From NCBI GenBank assembly GCA_002698985.1, contig PAAY01000020.1:1-64000 (forward strand): a stretch of 64,000 nt of DNA. The letters are read 5' to 3'. Made by a program: the position numbers and the translations under genes. This DNA comes from Saprospirales bacterium (GTDB lineage: Bacteria > Bacteroidota > Bacteroidia > Chitinophagales > Saprospiraceae). The notes under the pieces were generated by a model that was not told the DNA's origin, ran no database searches, and worked only from the letters and a program-made list of their open reading frames with translations. Below are positions 43,429 through 51,900 of the stretch, in pieces; positions within the stretch are counted from its first letter, which is position 1, and each line of letters starts with the position of its first letter.

Positions 43429-43589
43429 TTGCAGCGTCTGTGAAATCTTTGAAAGCCGGAATGGGTCTTTACCCATTTTTGTTCCGGGCCGGCAATTTAC
43501 AGCACTTTGCCAATAACTTGTGTAGATATCTTAAGGAAATTTTAAGATACCAGGCAAAACACCGCTCAGAAACAGTTTCAAGCCCTTTT

Positions 43590-45209
43590 ATGCAGCCATT
43601 CCTCCAGCAATACCGGTATCAGTCAGCATTGCTGTTGATTTGGACCCTGGTCTTGTTGGTCGTCAACCCACAGGGAGAATTTCCCCTGAACGATGATTTT
43701 TCCTTTGCAAAATCGGTTTTCAACCTTTGCGAAGAGGGCCGTTTTCTGTTGGACGACTGGCTGGCCATGACCCTCCTCACACAGTTGTTCTACGGGGTTG
43801 CCTGGTGTGAGCTCTTTGGTTTCAGCTTCGAGGTGCTGCGCTTTTCCACCCTTGTCATCGCCGGAGCCGGGCTGCTGCTGTTTTTCAATTTGCTGTTGTG
43901 GTTCGGGGCGACAAGGAAGCTCGCTTTCTTCACCACGCTACTACTGGCATTCAATCCGCTCTGGTTTTTGCTGTCTTTTACCTTTATGACCGATGTTCAT
44001 TTTCTGGTCTGGATGATGGCGGCGCTGTTACTCTGGTTGAGGTACCTGCGTTCCGGAACGGCCGGCAGTTACCTTCTTGCCCTTATCCTTACCCTGGCCT
44101 TGGTTTTCCTTCGGCAAACGGGATTGATGGTGGCACTGGCAGCGGGCGTGGCCATCCTTTTCAAAGGGAATCGCAACTTCCTTACCTTGCTCAGGGCCGG
44201 ACTTCCGCTGCTGCTTGCAGGGCTGTCGCTGGTTTTGTGGTACAGCTGGCTTGCTGCCCACCAGGGATTGCCCGAAACCTTCGGGAAACCGTCCAGGCTG
44301 TTGGAAAACCTCACTGACCCTGGTCACCTGGCCACGCTGCCGCAACGCCTGTCCGTACTGATTGCCTACATGGGCGCATTCACCCTGCCGCTCACCCTTG
44401 CAAGCTTCCCGATGATGTTTACCGAAGGAAGCCTAAAATTCAGCACCCGGAAAAATGGCTGGCGGTTGGTGCTGGTATTGGTGTACTTGCTGGTGGCCTG
44501 GACCGCCCGTGAGAAACTGCCCTGGGGAAATATCCTTTACAACCTGGGGCTGGGGCCACCGACCCTGAAAGACGGTCAGTTCTTCCTCAACCTGAACTAC
44601 CAGCTCAGCGGATGGGCACTGGAGGCACTCAGGTTGCTTTTCATTGTATCTGGCGGATGGTTGTTGTGGTGCCTCACTGGTTTAGGCAGGCGTTTGGCAC
44701 GGAGTGCCGAAAACATACTATTGCTGAGTTGCATCCTGGTTTACCTGGCTTTCCTGCTGCTGGACACCCACGCTTTCGACCGGTACTTTCTGGTTTTGTT
44801 GCCCTTGTTGCTGCTGCTTTTGGCAGGCCATTCTCGTCTTTCCTTCGGTAAAATGGCGTGGTGGCACAGCTCCCTTTCATGGGTGACGCTGGTGTTGCTG
44901 GCGACCTTCAGCCTCGGCGCCACACACGATTACCTCTCATGGAACCGGGCCCGCTGGGCTGCCCTGAACCACTTGATGGTGCAGCAAAAAATCCCTCCGG
45001 AGAAAATTGACGGCGGCTTTGAATTCAACGGCTGGTACAAACCCGGCCGCATCGAGCACGGCCGTGCCAAAAGCTGGTGGTGGGTGGCTGAGGACGAATA
45101 CTGTGTTACTTTTGGGCCGCTGGACGGGTACCATTGCATGGAGAAAGTGCCATTCAATCGCTGGCTCCCGCCCACTGTGGATAGTTTGTGTGTTTTGAAG
45201 AAGAACTGA
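43590..45209 (+). CDS. Multi-pass membrane protein, GT-C/GT39-like glycosyltransferase
   Basis: About 539 residues from the ATG at 43590; a GTG start at 43440 would add 50 residues of non-membrane sequence and is less likely. About 11 to 12 hydrophobic segments span residues 12-470. The first periplasmic loop has EFPLNDDFSF, and an Asp pair in that loop is the hallmark of GT-C enzymes such as ArnT and PMT, which use polyprenyl-linked sugars. The soluble C-terminus (about 470-539) has Trp-rich sequence (FNGWYKPGR, AKSWWWVAED). Donor and acceptor are unknown. Next downstream is the GbsR gene, 55 bp away. Confidence 0.75.
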   Translation: MQPFLQQYRYQSALLLIWTLVLLVVNPQGEFPLNDDFSFAKSVFNLCEEGRFLLDDWLAMTLLTQLFYGVAWCELFGFSFEVLRFSTLVIAGAGLLLFFNLLLWFGATRKLAFFTTLLLAFNPLWFLLSFTFMTDVHFLVWMMAALLLWLRYLRSGTAGSYLLALILTLALVFLRQTGLMVALAAGVAILFKGNRNFLTLLRAGLPLLLAGLSLVLWYSWLAAHQGLPETFGKPSRLLENLTDPGHLATLPQRLSVLIAYMGAFTLPLTLASFPMMFTEGSLKFSTRKNGWRLVLVLVYLLVAWTAREKLPWGNILYNLGLGPPTLKDGQFFLNLNYQLSGWALEALRLLFIVSGGWLLWCLTGLGRRLARSAENILLLSCILVYLAFLLLDTHAFDRYFLVLLPLLLLLLAGHSRLSFGKMAWWHSSLSWVTLVLLATFSLGATHDYLSWNRARWAALNHLMVQQKIPPEKIDGGFEFNGWYKPGRIEHGRAKSWWWVAEDEYCVTFGPLDGYHCMEKVPFNRWLPPTVDSLCVLKKN

Positions 45210-45264
45210 TCAGCCCGAACCATCAGCCCGGGGCTGTGTTGAACAGGCCATTAAAGAATCAACG

Positions 45265-45762
45265 ATGGAATACCAGGCGGCAAAAGCCAAATTTTTACAG
45301 GAGTGGGGAGTGCTGGGCTCTCAATGGGGCATCAACCGCACCATGGCGCAGATACATGCATTGTTGCTCATCTCGCCTGAACCCATCTGCGTCAAAGAGG
45401 TGATGGACGAGCTGAAAATTTCCCTCGGCAATGCCAATATGAACCTGCGGGCGCTGATGGACTGGGGCCTGATCTACAAAGTGGCCATCCCCGGTGAGCG
45501 CAAAGATTTTTACGAAGCTGAAAAAGACATCTGGGAAGTGGTCAAGCGCATCATCAAAAAGCGCAAAGAGCGGGAACTGGAACCGGTGCTCAAAATGCTG
45601 GACGAGGTCTCCGCCGCCGAAGGTGAAGGCCCTGAAGTGCAAGCCTTTCGCAAGGCCATCCAGGACATCCGCCTTTTCTCCGGCAAAGCCGATGCCCTGA
45701 TGGAAACCCTCCTGAAAGCCGATTCCGGCTGGGTAAATACCTTTATGAAAATGGTGAGGTGA
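45265..45762 (+). CDS. GbsR/MarR-type transcriptional regulator
   Basis: 165 residues. An N-terminal winged helix (GINRTMAQIHALLLISPEP ... VMDELKISLGNANMNLRALMDWGLIYKV, key part 25-75) matches the GbsR family, which controls osmoprotectant synthesis or transport in other bacteria. The C-terminal half is helical and probably mediates dimer formation. No betaine genes are nearby. It may be co-transcribed with the membrane protein upstream (55-bp gap). A string of five small hairpins follows its stop. Confidence 0.88.
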   Translation: MEYQAAKAKFLQEWGVLGSQWGINRTMAQIHALLLISPEPICVKEVMDELKISLGNANMNLRALMDWGLIYKVAIPGERKDFYEAEKDIWEVVKRIIKKRKERELEPVLKMLDEVSAAEGEGPEVQAFRKAIQDIRLFSGKADALMETLLKADSGWVNTFMKMVR

Positions 45763-45769
45763 GGGGAGG

Positions 45770-45858
45770 GCGCCTGTGGCGCGTTTAGGCACTTCGTGCG
45801 TTTAAACACCTTCGGTGGGTTTAATGTGCCTGCGGCACAGTTTAGGCACCTTTGGTGC
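45770..45858. repeat. Array of five mini-hairpins with 3-nt loops, period about 19
   Basis: The hairpins are 45770-45782, 45789-45799, 45807-45817, 45826-45838 and 45846-45858. Stems are 4-5 bp (GCGCC/GGCGC, GCAC/GTGC, CACC/GGTG, GTGCC/GGCAC, GCACC/GGTGC), each separated by a GTTTA-like linker. Stem sequences vary with compensatory changes, which points to structure rather than sequence being kept. Confidence 0.85.
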
Positions 45859-45879
45859 GTTGATGGGTTTAGGGCTCAT

Positions 45880-45918
45880 TCCCCGTCCCTCATCCCTCAT
45901 CCCTCATCCCTCATCCCT
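45880..45918 (-). repeat. GGGATGA heptamer repeat containing the phosphoglycerate dehydrogenase stop codon
   Basis: At least four exact GGGATGA units on the minus strand. The stop TGA at 45911-45913 is part of the first unit. Confidence 0.9.
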
Positions 45919-46879
45919 GTGAGATTCCTTTCTCAAAAAAATCAATGATCTGTTCGGCGGTTTCCATGCCGATGGCGGATTGGGCTTCAATGGTAGAGCC
46001 GCCGATGTGGGGTGAGACAGACACCCTGGGGTGGTTGAGCAATTCGGGTCTGGGGTTGGGTTCTCCGACGAAAACGTCAAGACCGGCGCCGGCCACTTTG
46101 CCACTTTCGAGGGCTGCCAGCAGGGCGTCTTCATCGATGGTGCCGCCACGGGCGGTGTTGATGATGTACACGCCGTTTTTCATTTTCTCAAACTCCTCTG
46201 CACCGATGAGGGGTTCGGTGCCGCCCGGCACGTGCAGGGTGATGAAGTCGGATTTGCGAAGCACCTCATCCCAGCTGGTGGTGTCGAGGCGGACGGACAG
46301 GGCCACGTCCTGGCTTTTGAAAACGTTGATGTCCAGCTCGGCTTCACTGACCACCAGGTCGGCGGCAATGACCTTCATGCCAAAGGCGATGCCGATCTTG
46401 GCAGCTTCCTGGCCGATGCGGCCAAATCCAACCACGCCCAGCGTTTTGCCAAACATCTGGATACCACCGGAGTATTCTTTTTTCAGGGCCTTGAAATCGA
46501 AGCCCTCTTTGCGCATTTCTACGTTGGAACGATTGAGCATGCGGGCCAGGCTGAGCATGTGGGCAAAAGCCAGCTCTGCCACTGCCCGTGAAGATGCACG
46601 GGGTGTATTGAACACGGCAATGCCTTTTTCGCGGGCGTAGTCCACATCGATGTTGTCAAGGCCGACGCCACCGCGGGCAATGATCTTGAGGTTGGGGCAG
46701 GCATCGATGAGGTCTTTGCGGACTTTGGTGGCGCTGCGCACGATGATCACATCGTAGCCGGGCAACACCTCGGGAAGGTCTTCCTGGGCCACTCTTTCTG
46801 TGTGGACTTCATAGCCTGCTTCCTCCAACAGCAGTTTGCCGTCAGGGTGAATGCCGTCGTTTGCAAGAATTTTAACCAT
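45911..46879 (-). CDS. serA: D-3-phosphoglycerate dehydrogenase (short form)
   Basis: 322 residues. It oxidises 3-phosphoglycerate to 3-phosphohydroxypyruvate, the first step of serine synthesis. The Rossmann motif is GFGRIG at 151-156, and the catalytic residues are R244 (NTARGG), E273 (VGEP) and H291 (SPHIGG). It lacks the C-terminal ACT domain of the long enzyme, which is normal for the roughly 320-residue form. serC is not adjacent. Another D-2-hydroxyacid specificity is possible, but RGGVGLDNID near 69-78 favours phosphoglycerate. The stop codon lies in a heptamer repeat. Confidence 0.9.
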   Translation of the reverse strand: MVKILANDGIHPDGKLLLEEAGYEVHTERVAQEDLPEVLPGYDVIIVRSATKVRKDLIDACPNLKIIARGGVGLDNIDVDYAREKGIAVFNTPRASSRAVAELAFAHMLSLARMLNRSNVEMRKEGFDFKALKKEYSGGIQMFGKTLGVVGFGRIGQEAAKIGIAFGMKVIAADLVVSEAELDINVFKSQDVALSVRLDTTSWDEVLRKSDFITLHVPGGTEPLIGAEEFEKMKNGVYIINTARGGTIDEDALLAALESGKVAGAGLDVFVGEPNPRPELLNHPRVSVSPHIGGSTIEAQSAIGMETAEQIIDFFEKGISQG

Positions 46880-47190
46880 GATATCAGGTGCTTAGGGTGT
46901 TTCTTTGAGCGTGAATTCAGTTTGGTTCATTCGGTCGGTGAGAAGTGTAAAGGTGCTCTGCTGAACCTTTTCCAGAATTGGAACATTGCCGGAGTAATTT
47001 GAGACACGGCGGCGCAAAGAAAATTATTTTCTACCAAAGATGGGCTGCCTATTTCATTTCCGGCCAACCCTAATTGGTGATATTTGACACTTAACTTTCA
47101 CCTGACCAATTTGTCCGGTCGGCCTTAACCGTCAGTACCGGTTATACAGCTGATTCCGATTACAATTTTAACCCTCTATCAATCAGCCCT
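46880..47190. other. 311-bp divergent spacer between serA and the amidase gene
   Basis: It should hold both promoters. A 6-bp stem-loop (TAACCG...CGGTTA near 47127-47146) is the only structure noted, and no clear TAnnTTTG was found. Confidence 0.4.
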
Positions 47191-48771
47191 ATGCAAAAGC
47201 TTACTCCTCTGATTTTGTTTTTGGCGGTCACATCCATGCTCAATGCCCAGCTAAGGCAAACCATTTTGATGGAATCCAATGCCCCTTCCGGAAAGGTGAT
47301 CCAGGTTCCGGAACAGTTTTCCGAAGGGCCATTCATTGCATTTTCTTTGGCATGGACGGGCAAATCACCTGGGTATTGGCAGGTAAAGGCCGGTTTGGCT
47401 GACGGCACTTCAGAAACTTACCTGCTTCGCAAAGATGACCACAACAATGACCGGAATCGCCTGGTTAGCCAACTGGCCTTTTTGCCGAAGGAAACAAAAA
47501 GCATCAGCCTCGCTTTTTTTCCGGACAGGCTCGAGGATTCCCCTTCGGAAAACGGCATGCTGCCGCCACTTGCGGAGGTTCATTTGTACAACCCAGGTCA
47601 TACCGGAGCTGTAAATTACGGTGATCGGCCACCGGATTCCCGATTGGCCTGCCCCTGCCCCCTTCCGGCCTATCAGAGCCGCTCCGACTGGTGCCCCGAC
47701 GGCAGTTGCCCGGCCGATCCGACACCGAATTTTACCGTCGTTACGCACCTCATCGTTCACCATTCAGCGGGGCCGAACAGCTCCAGCGACTGGCCGGCGG
47801 TGGTCAGAGCCATTTGGGATTTTCATGTCAACGTAAACGGTTGGGCTGACATCGGATACAACTGGCTCATCGATCCCGATGGCAACATCTACCAGGGCCG
47901 GGGCGACAATGTGCTCGGCGCCCATTTCTGCGGCACCAACGCCGGCACCATGGGGGTGTGCATGCTTGGTAATTACCAGGAAGACGACCCCGCCCAGGAT
48001 GCCCTCTTCCAACTGGAAAAACTGCTGGCCTGGAAAAGTTGCGAAGCTTCCATCGATCCACTGGCCACGGCCTACCATCCCAGTTCCGGACTGAACCTGT
48101 ACCGCATCAGCGGCCACCGGGATGGCTGCAGCACCGAATGCCCCGGCGATCACCTTTACCCCTTGCTGCCGCAGTTGCGCCAGGCAGTCCGCAACCGCAT
48201 CGACAACCTCTGCTCTTCACAACCTTCGGCGCCGGCAGCGCCAACGCAATTGACGGCCACGGTGGTGAGCCCCAACCATGTGCAGCTTTCCTGGACGGAC
48301 AATGCCGACAACGAAACCGGCTACATACTGGAACGAAGCGAGGTGAACAACAATTCTTTCTCTCAACTGGCCGCCATGCCAGAGAACACGGTGGCTTTCG
48401 ACGACCTGACCGTGATGCCCGGAACGGGTTACTACTACCGCGTGCGGGCCATCGGCAACGGCGTTTTTTCTGACTTCAGCAATGAGGTGTTCGTGGTAAC
48501 GGGCGCCACTGCCGCCAATGAGCAAGACTTGGAGCAATCACTGCTGCTCTTTCCCAATCCTGCCCGATCAGAAGTTACCCTGCAGGCAGATATTCCGGGA
48601 TTTACCGATGGAATGGTTCAATTTCTTGACAGCTTTGGAAGGCTGGCCCTGCAACTGCCCATTGCCGCAGGCGAAAACAAGCTGAAGGTAGAAGGCCTAA
48701 CCCCAGGAATGTATTTTGTGAAAATCAGCAGCAGGGACTTGTTGTTCTTCCGGAAAATAATGGTGGAATAA
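47191..48771 (+). CDS. Secreted PGRP/amidase_2-type amidase with FN3 and T9SS sorting domains
   Basis: 526 residues with a signal peptide (LILFLAVTSMLNAQ). A unique N-terminal part (about 20-165) precedes an N-acetylmuramoyl-L-alanine amidase/peptidoglycan recognition domain (about 165-330). Putative zinc ligands are in LIVHHSAG and in SGHRDGCSTECPGD; WADIGYNWLIDPDGNIYQGR is the conserved core. Then follow a fibronectin type III domain (about 348-440) and a T9SS sorting domain (FPNPARSEV ... LTPGMYFVKI). It should cut the amide bond between MurNAc and the stem peptide outside the cell. Targets may be other bacteria's walls or its own. Confidence 0.92.
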   Translation: MQKLTPLILFLAVTSMLNAQLRQTILMESNAPSGKVIQVPEQFSEGPFIAFSLAWTGKSPGYWQVKAGLADGTSETYLLRKDDHNNDRNRLVSQLAFLPKETKSISLAFFPDRLEDSPSENGMLPPLAEVHLYNPGHTGAVNYGDRPPDSRLACPCPLPAYQSRSDWCPDGSCPADPTPNFTVVTHLIVHHSAGPNSSSDWPAVVRAIWDFHVNVNGWADIGYNWLIDPDGNIYQGRGDNVLGAHFCGTNAGTMGVCMLGNYQEDDPAQDALFQLEKLLAWKSCEASIDPLATAYHPSSGLNLYRISGHRDGCSTECPGDHLYPLLPQLRQAVRNRIDNLCSSQPSAPAAPTQLTATVVSPNHVQLSWTDNADNETGYILERSEVNNNSFSQLAAMPENTVAFDDLTVMPGTGYYYRVRAIGNGVFSDFSNEVFVVTGATAANEQDLEQSLLLFPNPARSEVTLQADIPGFTDGMVQFLDSFGRLALQLPIAAGENKLKVEGLTPGMYFVKISSRDLLFFRKIMVE

Positions 48772-48795
48772 AGTAGTTGAGGAAACGAAGGACAG
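48772..48795 (+). repeat. Short GAGGAAACGA-type repeat at the amidase 3' end
   Basis: Weak two-unit tract (TTGAGGAAACGAAGGAC) in sense orientation right after the stop. Confidence 0.5.
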
Positions 48796-48832
48796 GCCTA
48801 GCAGCATTTTTCGATTTTTTGGGTGTAAAACA

Positions 48833-48866
48833 AACGCCGGCAGGGTTCAGAACCACTGCCAGCGTT
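48833..48866 (-). terminator. Terminator between amidase and the giant surface protein gene
   Basis: AACGCCGGCAG (48833-48843) pairs with CTGCCAGCGTT (48856-48866) with one mismatch, and the inner GGTT/AACC extends the stem. TTTGTTTTAC follows on the minus strand. Confidence 0.75.
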
Positions 48867-48867
48867 C

Positions 48868-48903
48868 GTTCAGTTCCTCAGTTCCTCAAATCCTCACCAA
48901 TCA
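48868..48903 (-). repeat. GAGGAACTGA-type repeat at the 3' end of the giant gene
   Basis: On the minus strand, GAGGATTTGA, GAGGAACTGA and GAGGAACTGA follow directly on the stop codon. Confidence 0.85.
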
Positions 48904-51900
48904 AAACACCTGCAATTTCCCAAAGTACAGTCTGCCCGACTCATCCACGCCTTTGACGAGGTAGTTGCCGGGGATCATACCGGAGAGGTCCAATTCTGCA
49001 TATCTGCTGCCGATGCCATCCAGGCGGAGTACCGGCTGCCCGGCCATGTTGTACACGGTCACAACAGTGAGTACGGTGTTCTGCGTCAGGTGGCTTCCCG
49101 ACTGGAAGGTGACCGTGGCTTTGTTGCGGCCGCTGGGGTTGGGGTAGATGTGCAACTGGCGGATGTCTTTGTAGCGCAGGTCTTCAAAGGCCTTGATGGT
49201 GTTGATGACGGTGTTGGTTTTCACCGGCTCCAGGTTGTCGAAGAAGATGTTGGCGCTGTTGTGTATCTCGTCTCCGGGCAGCAGGCCGGCAGCCGGTTTT
49301 ATCCGGAAGATGGCAAAGCCATGGCTCTGCGGCTCGTTGCTGACACTGTCCGGCAGGTTGATGGCCGGGAAGGTCCAGATCAGCTTGCGCCCTTCGGTCT
49401 GGAACTGGTAATGGTGGCTGGCCACACCCAATTCCAGAGTGCTAAGGTCGAGTGTTGCGGGCAATTCATCTTCCACCCTGACGGTGTTCACCACCTGGTT
49501 GCCGACGTTCTGGAACCTGATCTTGTAGGTTAGCCACTGGTCGTTGCTGATGTAGCCTTCCGGGTTGACGAGGATGTCGTTCGGGTCGAAGGCGCCGACA
49601 GCCATGGATATTTCCTGATAACTGTTGTCGCTGTTGTCGCAGTCTGATTCATTGGCATCGAGCAAAGCATCCAGTTGCAGGGTGTCGCCCACGGGTGTGT
49701 TGGCATCCACGGTGTAGATGATGTAGATGGTGCCTTTATTTCCGGGTTCCAGGGTGCCGAGGCTCCAGATGAGGGTGTCGCCGCTGGTGCTGGTCCAGTT
49801 AACGGTGCTTTCGGTGGGTGTGAGCCTGGCCGAGGGCAGCACCAGTTTGAGGGTAGCCCCGGTGGCGGCGGTGGCCCCGTCGTTGGAATAGGACAGGCCC
49901 AGCAGGTTGTGGAAGCCAATGCGGTGAGCGGTTGTGGCCACCTCAACGTTCAGCTCGGGCAATGAGCAGGTTGGCGTGTTGCCGAAGTCCTTACCGCAGT
50001 ATTGCTGGCCGATGCCGGAGACGGTCACGCTTTGGGTGCCCTGGGTATTGGGGCAGCGCATGCTCCAGTTGGCACCAACGGTCTGTGTGATGGTGTAGGT
50101 GCCGGGGTTGACATGCACGGAGTAGGTGCCGTCGCTGCCGGTGTAGGTCACGATGTCGCCCGGTGTCAGGGTGATTTTTACGTTGGGTATGCCGTTCTCA
50201 CCGGCGTCTTTGGTGCAGTTGCCGTTTTCGTCGAAATAGGCCGTTCCGCAAATTTCCGAAGCGTTGTCTTCGGTAATGGTGAGGCACTGGTTTACGGACT
50301 GGTTGGCGAGCGCCTGCTCATAACCGCTGGGCCATATCACCAGCACTGAGTCCACCGTGGAAGCATCGCCGAGGCCGAAAATGACCTTCAGCTCATTTTG
50401 ACCGCCGACACCACCGCCGGTCTGGCTGCTGATCTCCCGCATTTGCCAGAAGGTGCTGCCGTTCACGGTGGCTTTTACTTTCACTTTTGCCCCGATGGCG
50501 GCTTTGTTCGAAACCGTACCGACCAGGTTGATGCAGAGGTAGGAATTGCAATCCCCTTTCACGTTTTTGAAAAGCAAGTTGCTGTTGTCGTTTCGGTTCC
50601 CAATGAACAGGTCCACATCGCCGTCCAGGTCGTAGTCTGCCCAGGAGCTGCCAAATGAGTAGCCTCCGGCAAGGGTGATTGGGTTTTCGATTTTCGTGAA
50701 GGTTCCGTCACCGTTGTTGCGGTAGAGGAAATTGTCATTGTCCTGGTCGTTTGCGACGAATAGGTCCAGGTAGCCGTCGTTGTCGTAATCCGCCCAGGCG
50801 CTGCCATGCGAGTGGCCGCCATCGTTGACGATGTCACCTGAGGTGATTTTGGTGAAGGTTCCGTCACCGTTGTTGCGGTAGAGGAAGTTGTCATGGTCAC
50901 CGGAGTTTGCGACGAAGAGGTCGAGGTCACCGTCGTTGTCGTAATCGGCCCATGAGGCGCCCACGGAGTAGCCGCCGTCGTTGACGATGTCACCTGTTGT
51001 TATCTTCTCAAAATTGCCGTTGCCGGTGTTTTTGTACAGCAGGTTGTTTTCGGCATTGTTGTTTGCGACGAAGAGGTCGAGCCAGCCGTCGTTGTTGTAG
51101 TCGGCCCAGAATCCGCTGACGGAAGATGCAGCCTCTTTGGCCACGGCGTTGTTGCCGTCGAGGGTGAAGGTTCCGTCCCCGTTGTTTTTGTACAGAAGGT
51201 TGAACCTGGAGGCAAAGAAGGAGGCCACGAAGAGGTCCAGATAGCCGTCGTTGTTGTAGTCACCCCATGCGGCGCCGTGGGCATAGCCCAGGTCACTGAC
51301 GATGGGGTCGTTCTGAATTTTGGTGAAAGTGCCGTCCCCCTCGTTTCGGTAGAGGAAGTTGGCGTAGCCGATGTTGTTTGCGACGAAGACATCCAGGTCC
51401 CCGTCGTTGTCGTAATCGCCCCAGGTGGCGGCCATGGAGCTGGCCTGGTCGGTGACGATGCTGCCGGAGGTGATTCTGGTAAAGGTTCCGTCGCCATTGT
51501 TTTTGTACAATTCGTTGGTCTGGTTCGGATCCCTGGTGGTGATGAACAGGTCGGGATCGCCGTCCCCGTCGTAATCGGCCCAGGTAGAGGCCCAGTTGTC
51601 AGTGCTGGTGGTGAGACCAACTCCCGTAACTTCTTCGAAAAGTGCCGTGGGGTCGTAGGCCAGCCGGAGTGTGGGTAGGGTGTCGCCACAGTTACGCTTG
51701 GATAATATTTCAAACGTCAGGAATTCACCGGGCGTAAAATTGCCTTCCAACTGGATGTCAAATTTCAAGCGGAGTGTGTTGGCCGAAGTGTTGGTGATAC
51801 CCACCAGACCATCGGCATTGATGATGGAGTCGAGGCTGGCGATGGTGTAGGTGTAAGTTCCGCCGGAATAGCTGGGATCACTCACGGATGTGTAGCTGCC

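Noticed and set aside
43440-43589. N-terminal extension of the GT-C-like protein from GTG
   Set aside because: The region lacks membrane segments, and the ATG at 43590 directly precedes the first one; kept only as an unlikely alternative.
50560-51630. Tandem DNA repeats as a possible mobile or CRISPR-like array
   Set aside because: The repeats are in frame and encode FG-GAP/VCBS units of the giant protein.
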